Assembly (NCBI RefSeq): GCF_001441535.1
Contig: NZ_LMAU01000005.1
Span: 1 to 64,000, forward strand
Length of the DNA stretch: 64,000 bases
From: Tsuneonella troitsensis
GTDB taxonomy: Bacteria; Pseudomonadota; Alphaproteobacteria; Sphingomonadales; Sphingomonadaceae
Direction: 5' to 3'
The stretch's first letter is position 1. Every line of letters begins with the position of its first letter. The notes beneath the pieces were generated by a model. The model ran no database searches and was not told the origin of the DNA. It worked only from the letters and a program-made list of their open reading frames with translations. This document shows, piece after piece, positions 32,229-42,146 of the stretch. Made by a program: the position numbers and the translations under genes.

Positions 32229-33248
32229 GTGGAGACGGTAACGGCGGATTCGAGCCCCCGGCCCGACATGGTCGACAGCTTCGGCCGCATCATCACCTAT
32301 GTCCGCATCTCAGTGACCGATCGCTGCGATTTGCGCTGCCGCTATTGCATGGCGGAACGGATGCAATTCCTTCCGCGGCGGGAAATTCTCACGCTCGAGG
32401 AAATCGCCGCTCTCGCGGATATCTTCATCGCACGCGGGGTTCGCAAGATCCGGCTGACAGGGGGCGAGCCACTGGTCCGCCGGGGCGTGCTCGAACTGGC
32501 CTCGGCGATCGGCAGTCGCATTGGTGCCGGTTTGGACGAACTGACAGTCACCACCAACGGTACCCGGCTCGAACATTTTGCTGCCGGCCTTTACGCAGCG
32601 GGGGTGCGGCGTATCAACGTCAGCCTCGACAGCCTGCGCGCCGACCGGTTCGCGCACGTAACGCGCGGAGGCGACCTGGCAGGCGTATTGCACGGGATCG
32701 ACGTGGCAGCGCAAGCTGGGCTCGCGGTTAAGATCAACACCGTCGCGCTAGCGGGAATAAACGACGACGAAATCGCCGCCATTTTGCGGTGGTGCGGGCA
32801 AAAAAGCTTCGATCTGACGCTGATCGAGACGATGCCGCTAGGCGAAGTGGAGGAGGATCGGACCGATCGTTACTTGCCGCTGGACGGCGTTAGGCGCGCG
32901 CTCGAAGAAGAGTTCGCGCTTACGCCTTCATTGCGTCGCACCGGCGGGCCCGCGAGATATTATGAAGTGGCCGAACTGGGCGTGCGGCTCGGCATGATCA
33001 CGCCGCTGACCAACAACTTCTGCGATGGGTGCAATCGCATTCGAGTCGCGGCCACGGGAACGGTCTACGGTTGTCTCGGCCACGACCAGAAAGTCGATCT
33101 GCGCGATGCCTTGAGAGAGGGTGGGCCAGCCCAAGTCGACGCGCTTCTCGACCAGCTTCTGGCGGGCAAGCCGCGTCGCCATGATTTCCGCATCGGCCCG
33201 GCCACCGTGCCCGCGGTCGCTCGGCACATGAGCGTGACCGGGGGATGA
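32229..33248 (+). CDS. moaA: GTP 3',8-cyclase MoaA
   Basis: A radical-SAM enzyme of about 339 residues that performs the first step of molybdenum cofactor synthesis. The SAM cluster motif is CDLRCRYC; TGGEPLVRRGVLEL and INVSLDSLRADRF follow; the second cluster lies in NNFCDGCNRIRVAATGTVYGCLG (given here in part); the protein ends with the essential Gly-Gly. The GTG at 32229 lies 13 bases after GGGAGG; an ATG at 32268 (MVDSFGR) is the alternative. A moaA copy next to narGHJI is also found in Pseudomonas aeruginosa. Its partner moaC is not in the window. Confidence 0.9.
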   Translation: METVTADSSPRPDMVDSFGRIITYVRISVTDRCDLRCRYCMAERMQFLPRREILTLEEIAALADIFIARGVRKIRLTGGEPLVRRGVLELASAIGSRIGAGLDELTVTTNGTRLEHFAAGLYAAGVRRINVSLDSLRADRFAHVTRGGDLAGVLHGIDVAAQAGLAVKINTVALAGINDDEIAAILRWCGQKSFDLTLIETMPLGEVEEDRTDRYLPLDGVRRALEEEFALTPSLRRTGGPARYYEVAELGVRLGMITPLTNNFCDGCNRIRVAATGTVYGCLGHDQKVDLRDALREGGPAQVDALLDQLLAGKPRRHDFRIGPATVPAVARHMSVTGG

Positions 33249-33296
33249 AGCGGGCGGGGCAAAGCAAGGCAAGCCGCCTTGCAGAACCGCGCCGAA

Positions 33297-33310
33297 TTGA
33301 TCCGCGTCAA
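33297..33310 (+). promoter_or_regulatory. FNR-type box upstream of narK
   Basis: TTGATCCGCGTCAA matches TTGAT-N4-ATCAA at 9 of 10 positions. Used at -41.5 it would start transcription near 33345, which favours the narK ATG at 33369 over the one at 33354. It is the best box in the window and heads the nar operon. Confidence 0.7.
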
Positions 33311-33368
33311 TGGTTGGAGTGGTCTCGGCCTTATGACGGGCTAGAACCAACCAATGGACGATGGCCCC

Positions 33369-36113
33369 ATGTCTGATGCCGTAACCCCTGCACCGGCACC
33401 GGTACCGTCCGAGGCAGCGGGGCGTGTGCTCTGGACGAGCACAGCTGCGTTTACCGCCTGTTTCGCGGTGTGGACGATCTTTTCGATAATCGGGCTGGGG
33501 GTAAAGGACGAGCTCGGCCTAAGCGAAACGCAGTTCGGGCTGCTTGTCGGCACTCCGATACTGACCGGTTCGATTTCCCGCGTGATGCTGGGTGTCTGGG
33601 CCGACCAGATCGGAGGCCGCAGGGTGTTTGCAGCCGTCATGGTGTTCGCGGCGATCGCGACGTTCCTCACCTCGTACGCCGACAGCTACATCATGCTTCT
33701 TCTTGCCGCGCTCGGGGTGGGGATGGCGGGCGGCACATTCTCCGTCGGGGTAACCTACGTCTCGAAATTCTACCCAGCGCAGCGGCAGGGCACGGTGCTG
33801 GGCATTTTTGGCGCGGGCAACGTCGGCGCCGCCGTCACGAAGTTCCTCGCACCGTTCGTCATGGTCGCCTTCGGCTGGCAGATGGTGGCGCAGATCTGGG
33901 CGGCCGGTCTCCTGCTGATGAGCCTCATCTTCCTGGCGCTGACGCGAGAGGATCCCGAACAGGTGGCTCGCCGCCGCGACGGTCGCAAGGCAGCGGCGAC
34001 GGCTGCGCAGCTCTCCGTACTCAAAAACATCCAGGTATGGCGCTTCGCTCTGTATTACTTTTTCGTATTCGGCGCGTTCGTGGCGCTGGCGCTGTGGCTG
34101 CCGCGCTACCTGATGGGGGTGTACGGGCTGGACGTCGGCACGGCCGGAATGCTCGCAGCCTTCTATTCGGTCCCCGCCAGCCTGTTCCGTATCTACGGGG
34201 GAAAGCTGTCCGACCGATACGGTGCGCGCTCGGTGCTCTATTTGACTTTCGGCGTTTCGGTTTTGACGACCTTCATGCTGTCGTACCCGCCAACGACGTA
34301 CATCATCGAAGGCGTTCGCGGGCCGATCACTTTCCGGACCGAAATGGGTCTAGTCCCGTTCCTCGTCACAATCTTTGTGCTTGGCCTGTTCATGAGCTTT
34401 GGCAAGGCGGCCGTGTTCAAGCACATTCCGGTGTATTATCCCAACCACGTCGGAGCGGTCGGAGGGCTGGTCGGAATGGTGGGCGGACTCGGTGGCTTCA
34501 TCCTCCCGCTGGCCTTCGGCGCATTGCTCGATCTTACCGGGGTGTGGACCAGCGCGTTCGTGTTGCTTTTCGTGCTCGTGCTCGTCGCGCTTGTCTGGAT
34601 GCACTTCGCCGTTCGCTACATGGAGAGGATCGCCCAGCGTGGCGGCACGTCGGCGGCAGTGCCGGAGCTTCCAGAGATGCAGGGACTTGGCGAGCCCGGC
34701 TTCGTCGCGCCGCCGCGCAAGGCCGGTCCGATCGACGATTGGCGGCCCGAGGAGCCGACTTTCTGGCGAGCTACGGGCCGCTCGATCGCGCGGCGCAATC
34801 TGTGGATTTCGACTTATTGCTTGCTGCTTTCGTTCGCCGTGTGGATGGTCTGGAGCGTGGTCGTCGCCCGGCTGCCGGCGATCGGCTTCGGTTTTTCCAC
34901 CGATCAGCTGTTCTGGCTGGCGGCGCTTCCCGGCCTTTCGGGTGCGACCTTGCGGATATTCTATGCTTTTCTCGTGCCGATATTCGGCGGAAGGTTGTGG
35001 ACCACGCTTTCGACCGCGACCCTGCTGATCCCCGCGTTCGGGATCGGCTACGCGGTCCAGGACCCGCAAACGCCGTACCTCATCTTCCTGGTGCTGGCGC
35101 TTCTTTGCGGTTTCGGGGGAGGCAACTTCGCTTCGTCGATGGCGAACATCAGCTATTTCTTTCCCAAGGCGGAGAAGGGCAACGCGCTGGCGATCAATGC
35201 CGGGTTGGGTAACCTCGGTGTCAGCCTGATGCAGTTCCTCGTGCCCGTGGTGATTACGATGAGCGTGTTCGGTGCGCTCGGCGGACAGGCCCAGACCGCC
35301 GCAGATGGCACCCGGTTGTGGATGCAAAATGCCGGGTTCGTATGGGTGCCCCTCATCGGGATAGGCACACTGGCCGCATGGTTCGGGATGAACGATATTC
35401 TCTCCGCCAAGTCATCGTTCGCCGACCAGGCGACGATTTTCGGACGCGGACACACATGGCTGATGTGCTGGCTCTACACCGGCACCTTTGGCACGTTCAT
35501 CGGCATGTCCGCCGGGTTCCCGCTTCTTGCCAAGCTGGTGTTCCCGCAAGTCGACGCGCTCAAATACGCTTTCGTAGGTCCCCTTCTTGGCGCCCTTTCC
35601 AGGGCCGGAACGGGCTGGATATCGGACCGGTTGGGCGGAGCGCGCGTGACATTCTGGGTGTTCGTGGTTCAGATATTCGCCATCGTGGGCATCATCGTCT
35701 TTCTCGATCGGGCAAGCTTCGCGGGCTTTTTCGCGATGATCCTGCTGCTCTTTTTCGTCAGCGGCGTCGGCAATGCATCGACGTTCCAGATGGTCCCCGG
35801 CATCATGCGGCGGGCCGTAGACCTTGCAGAACCCGCGCTATCGCAAGAGCAGCGTCGCCTTCAGGCTGAACGGGAATCGGCTGCGGTTATCGGGTTTACG
35901 TCCGCGATTGCCGCATACGGCGCATTCTACATCCCGAAAGCCTATGGCTCGTCGATCGATCTCACAGGCACGGCCAATGCCGCCTTGTGGGGATTTCTAG
36001 CGTTCTACGTGAGTTGCGCGGCGCTCACCTGGGTCGTCTACAGTGGGCCCAACGGCATCCTGCGCGGTCACGGCCGAGCGCGGCCCGCACTCCCCACAGT
36101 TCAGCCGGCGTGA
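33369..36113 (+). CDS. narK: fused nitrate/nitrite transporter NarK1-NarK2
   Basis: About 914 residues: two complete 12-helix MFS transporters joined by a linker at about 430-470. The first half has DELGLSETQFGLLVGTPILTGS and FGAGNVGAAVTKFLAPF; the second has FSTDQLFWLAALPGLSGATL and GFGGGNFASSMANISYFFP, the nitrate-signature regions. By analogy with Paracoccus, NarK1 is a nitrate/proton symporter and NarK2 a nitrate/nitrite antiporter. It is followed after 17 bases by narG. Confidence 0.92.
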   Translation: MSDAVTPAPAPVPSEAAGRVLWTSTAAFTACFAVWTIFSIIGLGVKDELGLSETQFGLLVGTPILTGSISRVMLGVWADQIGGRRVFAAVMVFAAIATFLTSYADSYIMLLLAALGVGMAGGTFSVGVTYVSKFYPAQRQGTVLGIFGAGNVGAAVTKFLAPFVMVAFGWQMVAQIWAAGLLLMSLIFLALTREDPEQVARRRDGRKAAATAAQLSVLKNIQVWRFALYYFFVFGAFVALALWLPRYLMGVYGLDVGTAGMLAAFYSVPASLFRIYGGKLSDRYGARSVLYLTFGVSVLTTFMLSYPPTTYIIEGVRGPITFRTEMGLVPFLVTIFVLGLFMSFGKAAVFKHIPVYYPNHVGAVGGLVGMVGGLGGFILPLAFGALLDLTGVWTSAFVLLFVLVLVALVWMHFAVRYMERIAQRGGTSAAVPELPEMQGLGEPGFVAPPRKAGPIDDWRPEEPTFWRATGRSIARRNLWISTYCLLLSFAVWMVWSVVVARLPAIGFGFSTDQLFWLAALPGLSGATLRIFYAFLVPIFGGRLWTTLSTATLLIPAFGIGYAVQDPQTPYLIFLVLALLCGFGGGNFASSMANISYFFPKAEKGNALAINAGLGNLGVSLMQFLVPVVITMSVFGALGGQAQTAADGTRLWMQNAGFVWVPLIGIGTLAAWFGMNDILSAKSSFADQATIFGRGHTWLMCWLYTGTFGTFIGMSAGFPLLAKLVFPQVDALKYAFVGPLLGALSRAGTGWISDRLGGARVTFWVFVVQIFAIVGIIVFLDRASFAGFFAMILLLFFVSGVGNASTFQMVPGIMRRAVDLAEPALSQEQRRLQAERESAAVIGFTSAIAAYGAFYIPKAYGSSIDLTGTANAALWGFLAFYVSCAALTWVVYSGPNGILRGHGRARPALPTVQPA

Positions 36114-36130
36114 TCAAAGGAGCCTGACGC

Positions 36131-39100
36131 ATGAGCCATTTCCTCGACCGTCTGACTTATTTCCGGCGAACGCGCGAGAAATTCTCCGATGGTCACGGGA
36201 TCACCACCGACGAGCCGCGCGAATGGGAGGATGCCTATCGCAAGCGCTGGGCGGCGGACAAGATCGTGCGCTCCACCCACGGCGTCAATTGCACCGGTTC
36301 GTGCTCGTGGAAGATCTACGTGAAGGGCGGGATCGTCACCTGGGAAACCCAGCAGACCGATTACCCCCGAACTCGGCCCGACTTGCCCAACCATGAGCCG
36401 CGCGGCTGCCCGCGTGGTGCGAGCTACAGCTGGTATCTCTATTCCGGCACACGGGTAAAATATCCGCTCGTGCGCGCGCGGCTGGTCCGCCACTGGCGAG
36501 AGGCGCGCAAGACTATGACCCCGGTCGCCGCTTGGCAGTCGATCGTAGAGGATGCCGGCAAGCGGCGCGACTGGGTCTCGAAGCGCGGCAGAGGCGGATT
36601 CGTGCGCTCGGGTTGGGACGAGGTGACCGAGATCATCGCCGCTGCCAACGCCTATACGATCAAGAAATACGGCCCCGACCGCATCGCCGGGTTCTCGCCT
36701 ATCCCGGCGATGTCGATGATTTCCTACGCCGCGGGCAGCCGGTATCTCTCGCTGATCGGGGGCAATCTGCTGTCTTTTTATGACTGGTATTGTGATCTCC
36801 CGCCGTCGAGCCCGCAGACTTGGGGCGAGCAGACCGACGTTCCTGAGAGCGCGGACTGGTACAACGCCGGGTTCCTGCTGGTTTGGGGCTCGAACATTCC
36901 GATGACCCGCGCGCCGGATGCGCATTTCTATTCAGAGGTGCGCTATCGCGGCGCGAAGAGCGTGGTCATCGCCCCGGATTATAACGAGGCAGCCAAGTTT
37001 TCCGACCTGTGGTTGCACCCCAAGCAGGGCACCGACGCCGCGCTGGCGTTGGCGCTCGGCCACGTGGTGCTGCGCGAATTTCACGTTGATCGGCAGGCTG
37101 AGTACTTTGCGAGCTATACCCGCAAATATTCGGACTTCCCTTTGTTGGTGAAGGTGGTCGAGCGGGACGGCCGTCTGGTCCCTGACCACTTGCTGCGCGC
37201 AGCCGATCTCAACGGAAAGTTGGGCGAAAACATCAATCCCGACTGGAAGACGGTCGCCTATGACGAATTGTCAGGCGAGCTGGTTGCCCCGCTTGGTTCA
37301 GCCGGTTTCCGCTGGGGTGAGCAGGCTAACTGGAATCTGGAGGAAAAGGACGGTCAAGGCCGCGATGTCCGCCTCCGCACCACGCTCGCGGGACACGAGG
37401 ACGCCATCGAGCCCGTCGCCTTCCCCTATTTCGGGGGTATTGCACCGCACGACTTCGTGGCCACCGGACACGACGAGATCCTGATGCGCAACGTGCCGCT
37501 CAAGAGACTTGAATTCGCCGACGGAAGCAGCGGCTACGTCGCCACGGTGTTCGACTTGTTTTGCGCCAATTACGGGGTGGACCGGGGTTTTGGCGGCGGA
37601 AACGTCGCGGCGAGCTACGACGACGACGTTCCTTTCACTCCCGCATGGGCGGAAAAGGTCACCGGAGTGCCGCGCCAGGCGATCATCCAGGTGGCGCGCG
37701 AGTTCGCCGACACCGCGGAGAAAACCAACGGTCGCTCGATGGTGATCTTGGGGGCGGGACTCAACCATTGGTACCACATGGACATGAGCTATCGCGGGAT
37801 CATCGCGCTGCTCGTGATGTGCGGCTGCATCGGCCAGTCTGGAGGCGGCTGGTCGCATTACGTCGGCCAGGAAAAGCTGCGCCCGCAGACCGGCTGGGCG
37901 CCGCTCGCATTCGCGACCGACTGGACCCGTCCTCCGCGCCAGATGAATGGCACCAGCTTCTTCTACGCGCACACCGACCAGTGGCGGTACGAAACGCTGA
38001 AGATGTCGGAGATACTGTCCCCGGTCGCGCCAGCGGGCGACTGGTCGGCCAGCCTGATCGATTACAATGCGAAGGCCGAGCGGATGGGCTGGCTGCCTTC
38101 CGCTCCGCAGCTCCAGCTCAATCCGCTGGAGCTAGGCCGCCACATCCACGAGACTGGCGCCGATGCGGCCACCGTGGTGGCGGACGGCTGGAGATCGGGC
38201 GAAATCAAGCCCGCGACGCTCGACCCCGACAACCCGGTGAACTGGCCGCGGAACATGTTTTTCTGGCGATCCAACGTCCTTGGTGCAAGCGGCAAGGGGC
38301 ATGAGTATTTCCTCAAGCACCTTGTCGGTTCGATGCACGGCGTCGTCGGCACCGACGAGGATCCGCGGATCGACCGCCCTCAGGATATCGTCTGGCACGA
38401 CGAGGCCCCAGTCGGAAAGCTCGACCTCATGGTCAACATCGACTTCCGGATGTCGACCACCAGCCTGTATTCCGACATCGTGCTGCCGACCGCCACGTGG
38501 TACGAAAAGCACGACCTCAACACCTCTGACATGCACCCGTTCATCCACCCGCTGTCGGCCGCGGTGGACCCGGCGTGGGAGACCAAGAGCGACTGGAACA
38601 TCTTCCGCGCGATTGCCAAGAAGTTTTCCGACATCGCGCCCGAAGTGCTTGGCGTCGAGCACGACGTCGTCCTCACCCCGATTCAGCACGATACTCCGGG
38701 GGAAATGGCCCAGCCCTATGAGCCGAAGGACTGGCTGAAGGGCGAGTGCGAGCCGATACCGGGCAAGACGATGCCAAACGTCCAAGTCGTCGAGCGCAAT
38801 TACCCGGAAACCTATGCGCGATTCACATCGATGGGACCGTTGCTCGAAAAGCTTGGCAATGGCGGCAAGGGCATCGGCTGGGACACGAAGAAGGAGATCG
38901 AACTGCTCGGCGACCTTAACGGCCGAGTCCTCGATGGTCCTACTGAGGGGCGGCCCAAGATCGATACCGATATCGACGCGTGCGAGACGATACTGATGCT
39001 TGCGCCGGAGACGAACGGCGAGGTTGCGGTCAAGGCGTGGGCCGCGCTCGGCGAGATCACCGGGCGTTCGCATCACCATCTCGCCAAAGGCAAGGAAGAG

Positions 39101-39928
39101 GAGAAGATCCGCTTCCGCGACGTCGCCGCTCAACCGCGCAAGATCATTTCATCGCCTACGTGGTCGGGTCTGGAAAGCGAGCACGTCTGCTACAACGCGG
39201 GTTACACCAACGTCCATGAGCTGATCCCATGGCGCACGCTGTCGGGTCGCCAGTCGCTCTACCAAGACCACCACTGGATGCGCGCATTCGGCGAGGGATT
39301 CGTCACGTGGCGCCCTCCGATCGATACCAAGACGGTTCTACAGGTGATCGGCAAGCTCCCGAACGGCAACAAGGAGATCATGCTCAACATCCTGACGCCG
39401 CACCAGAAATGGGGAATCCATTCGACATATACAGAAAACCTCATCATGCTCAGCCTCAACCGGGGCGGGCCGACCGTGTGGATCAGCGAGGATGACGCGA
39501 GGGCGGCCGGGATTGTCGACAACGACTGGATCGAAGTTTTCAACGTGAACGGCGCGCTGACTGCGCGGGCGATCGTGTCGCAACGGATCATGTCCGGCTC
39601 GGCATTAATGTACCACGCGCAGGAGAAGCTGGTGAACACTGTGGGCTCGGAAATCACGGGCCAACGCGGGGGGATCCACAATTCGGTCACGCGGATCAAC
39701 ATGAAGCCGACGCACATGATCGGCGGCTACGTGCAACTCGCATACGGCTTCAACTACTACGGCACCGTGGGCGCGAACCGCGACGAGTTCGTGATCGTGC
39801 GCAAAATGAGCGAAGTGAATTGGTTCGACAAGGCGGCCGACGACAGCGCGGCGGTCGAGGGGGGCGCGGCAGACTGGGGCACGGGAACTCCGGCTGACCG
39901 AGCCGCAGCACAGGAGGTCGCCCGATGA
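36131..39928 (+). CDS. narG: respiratory nitrate reductase alpha subunit
   Basis: A 1265-residue molybdenum enzyme reducing nitrate to nitrite on the cytoplasmic face. The FS0 cluster motif is HGVNCTGSCSW with a later Cys in GCPRGASYSWY (His-Cys3 ligation); the Asp that binds molybdenum lies in FYDWYCDLPPSSPQTWGEQT. Full length matches the family. GGAG stands before the ATG. No twin-arginine signal is visible at the start, as expected for membrane-bound NarG facing the cytoplasm. The stop overlaps narH (ATGA). Confidence 0.96.
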   Translation: MSHFLDRLTYFRRTREKFSDGHGITTDEPREWEDAYRKRWAADKIVRSTHGVNCTGSCSWKIYVKGGIVTWETQQTDYPRTRPDLPNHEPRGCPRGASYSWYLYSGTRVKYPLVRARLVRHWREARKTMTPVAAWQSIVEDAGKRRDWVSKRGRGGFVRSGWDEVTEIIAAANAYTIKKYGPDRIAGFSPIPAMSMISYAAGSRYLSLIGGNLLSFYDWYCDLPPSSPQTWGEQTDVPESADWYNAGFLLVWGSNIPMTRAPDAHFYSEVRYRGAKSVVIAPDYNEAAKFSDLWLHPKQGTDAALALALGHVVLREFHVDRQAEYFASYTRKYSDFPLLVKVVERDGRLVPDHLLRAADLNGKLGENINPDWKTVAYDELSGELVAPLGSAGFRWGEQANWNLEEKDGQGRDVRLRTTLAGHEDAIEPVAFPYFGGIAPHDFVATGHDEILMRNVPLKRLEFADGSSGYVATVFDLFCANYGVDRGFGGGNVAASYDDDVPFTPAWAEKVTGVPRQAIIQVAREFADTAEKTNGRSMVILGAGLNHWYHMDMSYRGIIALLVMCGCIGQSGGGWSHYVGQEKLRPQTGWAPLAFATDWTRPPRQMNGTSFFYAHTDQWRYETLKMSEILSPVAPAGDWSASLIDYNAKAERMGWLPSAPQLQLNPLELGRHIHETGADAATVVADGWRSGEIKPATLDPDNPVNWPRNMFFWRSNVLGASGKGHEYFLKHLVGSMHGVVGTDEDPRIDRPQDIVWHDEAPVGKLDLMVNIDFRMSTTSLYSDIVLPTATWYEKHDLNTSDMHPFIHPLSAAVDPAWETKSDWNIFRAIAKKFSDIAPEVLGVEHDVVLTPIQHDTPGEMAQPYEPKDWLKGECEPIPGKTMPNVQVVERNYPETYARFTSMGPLLEKLGNGGKGIGWDTKKEIELLGDLNGRVLDGPTEGRPKIDTDIDACETILMLAPETNGEVAVKAWAALGEITGRSHHHLAKGKEEEKIRFRDVAAQPRKIISSPTWSGLESEHVCYNAGYTNVHELIPWRTLSGRQSLYQDHHWMRAFGEGFVTWRPPIDTKTVLQVIGKLPNGNKEIMLNILTPHQKWGIHSTYTENLIMLSLNRGGPTVWISEDDARAAGIVDNDWIEVFNVNGALTARAIVSQRIMSGSALMYHAQEKLVNTVGSEITGQRGGIHNSVTRINMKPTHMIGGYVQLAYGFNYYGTVGANRDEFVIVRKMSEVNWFDKAADDSAAVEGGAADWGTGTPADRAAAQEVAR

Positions 39929-41454
39929 AAGTCCGCGCGCAAATCGCGATGGTCCTCAACCTCGACAAGTGCATTGGCTGCCACACCTGCTCGATCACCT
40001 GCAAGAACGTGTGGACCAACCGCGAAGGGGTCGAATACGCCTGGTTCAACAACGTCGAGACCAAGCCAGGCATCGGTTATCCCAAGGACTGGGAGAACCA
40101 GGAACGCTGGAAAGGTGGATGGGTCCGCAAGAAGAACGGCAAGATAATCCCGCGCCAAGGGGCCAAGTGGCGCATTCTGTCGAAGCTCTTCGCCAACCCC
40201 CACCTGCCTGAAATCGACGACTTCTATGAGCCGTACACATTCGAATACGAATGGCTGCAATCCGCGCCGGAGATCCAGGCGCAGCCAACGGCGCGGCCCA
40301 AGTCGCTGATCACCGGCGAGCTGCTCAACAAGATCGAATGGAGCGGAAACTGGGAGGACATGCTCGGCGGGGAGTTCGAGAAACGCAGCCACGATTACAA
40401 CTTCGAAGGGGTCCAGAAGGAGATCTACGGCCAGTTCGAAAAGACCTTCATGATGTACCTGCCGCGGTTGTGCGAGCACTGTCTCAATCCGGCGTGCCTT
40501 GCCTCGTGCCCCTCGGGCGCGATCTACAAACGGGCCGAGGACGGCATTGTCCTGATCGACCAGGAGAAGTGCCGCGGCTGGCGAATGTGCGTGTCGGGCT
40601 GCCCCTACAAAAAGATCTACTACAACTGGGCGAGCGGTAAATCGGAGAAGTGCATCTTCTGCTACCCGCGCATCGAGACCGGCCAGCCGACCGTATGCTC
40701 GGAAACTTGCGTCGGGCGCATCCGCTATCTGGGCGTGGTGCTTTACGATGCCGACCGCATTGAGGAGGCGGCCAGCGTAGAGGACCCCAAGGACCTGTAT
40801 CCCGCGCAACTCGGGGTGTTCCTCGATCCCAACGACGTCACGGTGCAAGAGGCCGCCCGGGCAGAAGGTATTCCGGATACCTGGCTGGAGGCGGCTACCC
40901 GTTCGCCGGTTTACAAGATGGCGATGGAGTGGAAAATCGCGTTCCCGCTCCACCCCGAGTATCGCACGCTGCCGATGGTCTGGTACGTGCCGCCACTGTC
41001 GCCCATCCAGTCGGCAGCCGAAGCTGGCAAGATCTCGGCGCAGGACGGCATGCCAGACGTGCGGTCGTTGAGGATTCCTCTGCGCTATCTCGCTAACCTG
41101 CTCACTGCGGGTGATGAGGAGCCCATCGCCATGGCGCTCGAACGAATGCTCGCAATGCGTTCGTACATGCGCGCCAAGAGCGTGGAAGGCCGTATCGACG
41201 AGTCGATCCCGGCCCGTGTCGGGCTCGACCGGGCGACGATAGAGGAGATGTACAAGATCATGGCGCTCGCCGCCTACGAGGATCGCTACGTCATTCCGAC
41301 CGCGCGCCGCGAACTCGAGGAAGACGCGTTCGTGCTGCGTGGATCCTCGGGCTTCGGCTTTCGCGAGAACACTCTCGGCACAACCAAGACCAACCTGTTC
41401 GGAGGAGGCCCTAAAAAGGCGCCGCGCGATCCACGGATGGAGTTGCCGACATGA
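39925..41454 (+). CDS. narH: nitrate reductase beta subunit
   Basis: A 509-residue iron-sulfur protein with four ferredoxin-like Cys groups: CIGCHTCSITCKNVW, CEHCLNPACLASCPSGA, CRGWRMCVSGCPYKK (Trp in place of a Cys, giving the 3Fe-4S cluster) and CIFCYPRIETGQPTVCSETC. It carries electrons from NarI to NarG. Its start and stop both overlap neighbours by four bases. Confidence 0.96.
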   Translation: MKVRAQIAMVLNLDKCIGCHTCSITCKNVWTNREGVEYAWFNNVETKPGIGYPKDWENQERWKGGWVRKKNGKIIPRQGAKWRILSKLFANPHLPEIDDFYEPYTFEYEWLQSAPEIQAQPTARPKSLITGELLNKIEWSGNWEDMLGGEFEKRSHDYNFEGVQKEIYGQFEKTFMMYLPRLCEHCLNPACLASCPSGAIYKRAEDGIVLIDQEKCRGWRMCVSGCPYKKIYYNWASGKSEKCIFCYPRIETGQPTVCSETCVGRIRYLGVVLYDADRIEEAASVEDPKDLYPAQLGVFLDPNDVTVQEAARAEGIPDTWLEAATRSPVYKMAMEWKIAFPLHPEYRTLPMVWYVPPLSPIQSAAEAGKISAQDGMPDVRSLRIPLRYLANLLTAGDEEPIAMALERMLAMRSYMRAKSVEGRIDESIPARVGLDRATIEEMYKIMALAAYEDRYVIPTARRELEEDAFVLRGSSGFGFRENTLGTTKTNLFGGGPKKAPRDPRMELPT

Positions 41455-42146
41455 GGCTCACGCTCAAGGCATTCGCGGCGCTACTGGGATATCCGTCGTC
41501 CGAGTTGAGGGAGCACGCCGGCGAGATCGTCGAGGCGGTCGGGTCGGAAGGCGTCCTGCCGCGTTCGGCTCTGCGGCGCTTGCAGCCCCTTCTCGACCGG
41601 CTAGCGACCGACGACCTCCTCGATCAGCAGTCAGTATACAGCGAGCTGTTCGATCGCTCGCGCTCGCTCTCGCTCCACCTGTTCGAGCACGTCCACGGCG
41701 ACAGCCGCGAACGGGGTCAGGCGATGATCGACCTTGGGCATCAATATCTCGAACACGGCTTCTATCTCGAGGCCAGCGAGCTGCCCGATTTCATCCCGGT
41801 ATTCCTCGAATACGCGGCATTCCTGCCATCCGCCGAAGCACGCGAAACGATCGCTCAGCCGGCGCATGTATTCGCCGCGCTCGCCGAGCGACTGGACAAG
41901 CGCGACTCGGATTACGCGGGCGTTTTCCACGCAATCGTCGGATTGGCCGGGGCCCGTCCGGACGCGGCCGCGGTGGCGCAAGTGGACGACAATACCCCGC
42001 CAGTCGATCCGCCGGTGGAGGAAGACTGGGAGGAAACCCCTGTGTCATTCAGCGCCCACGCGGCACATGAAATGGGCGGACCGACCGGCCCGGTCGCCCG
42101 CATTCGGGCAGCCAACCGGGCCAAGGCACAGGAGGCAGGACGATGA
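41451..42146 (+). CDS. narJ: nitrate reductase assembly chaperone
   Basis: A 231-residue helical chaperone: LKAFAALLGYPSSELREHA at the start, then YSELFDRSRSLSLHLFEHVHGDSRERGQAM, and ELPDFIPVFLEYAAFL. It inserts the molybdenum cofactor into NarG. Overlaps narH and narI by four bases each. Confidence 0.93.
   Translation: MRLTLKAFAALLGYPSSELREHAGEIVEAVGSEGVLPRSALRRLQPLLDRLATDDLLDQQSVYSELFDRSRSLSLHLFEHVHGDSRERGQAMIDLGHQYLEHGFYLEASELPDFIPVFLEYAAFLPSAEARETIAQPAHVFAALAERLDKRDSDYAGVFHAIVGLAGARPDAAAVAQVDDNTPPVDPPVEEDWEETPVSFSAHAAHEMGGPTGPVARIRAANRAKAQEAGR

Noticed and set aside
34350-35327. 325-codon minus-strand frame inside narK
   Set aside because: Antisense to a certain membrane transporter; highly charged shadow sequence with no domain.
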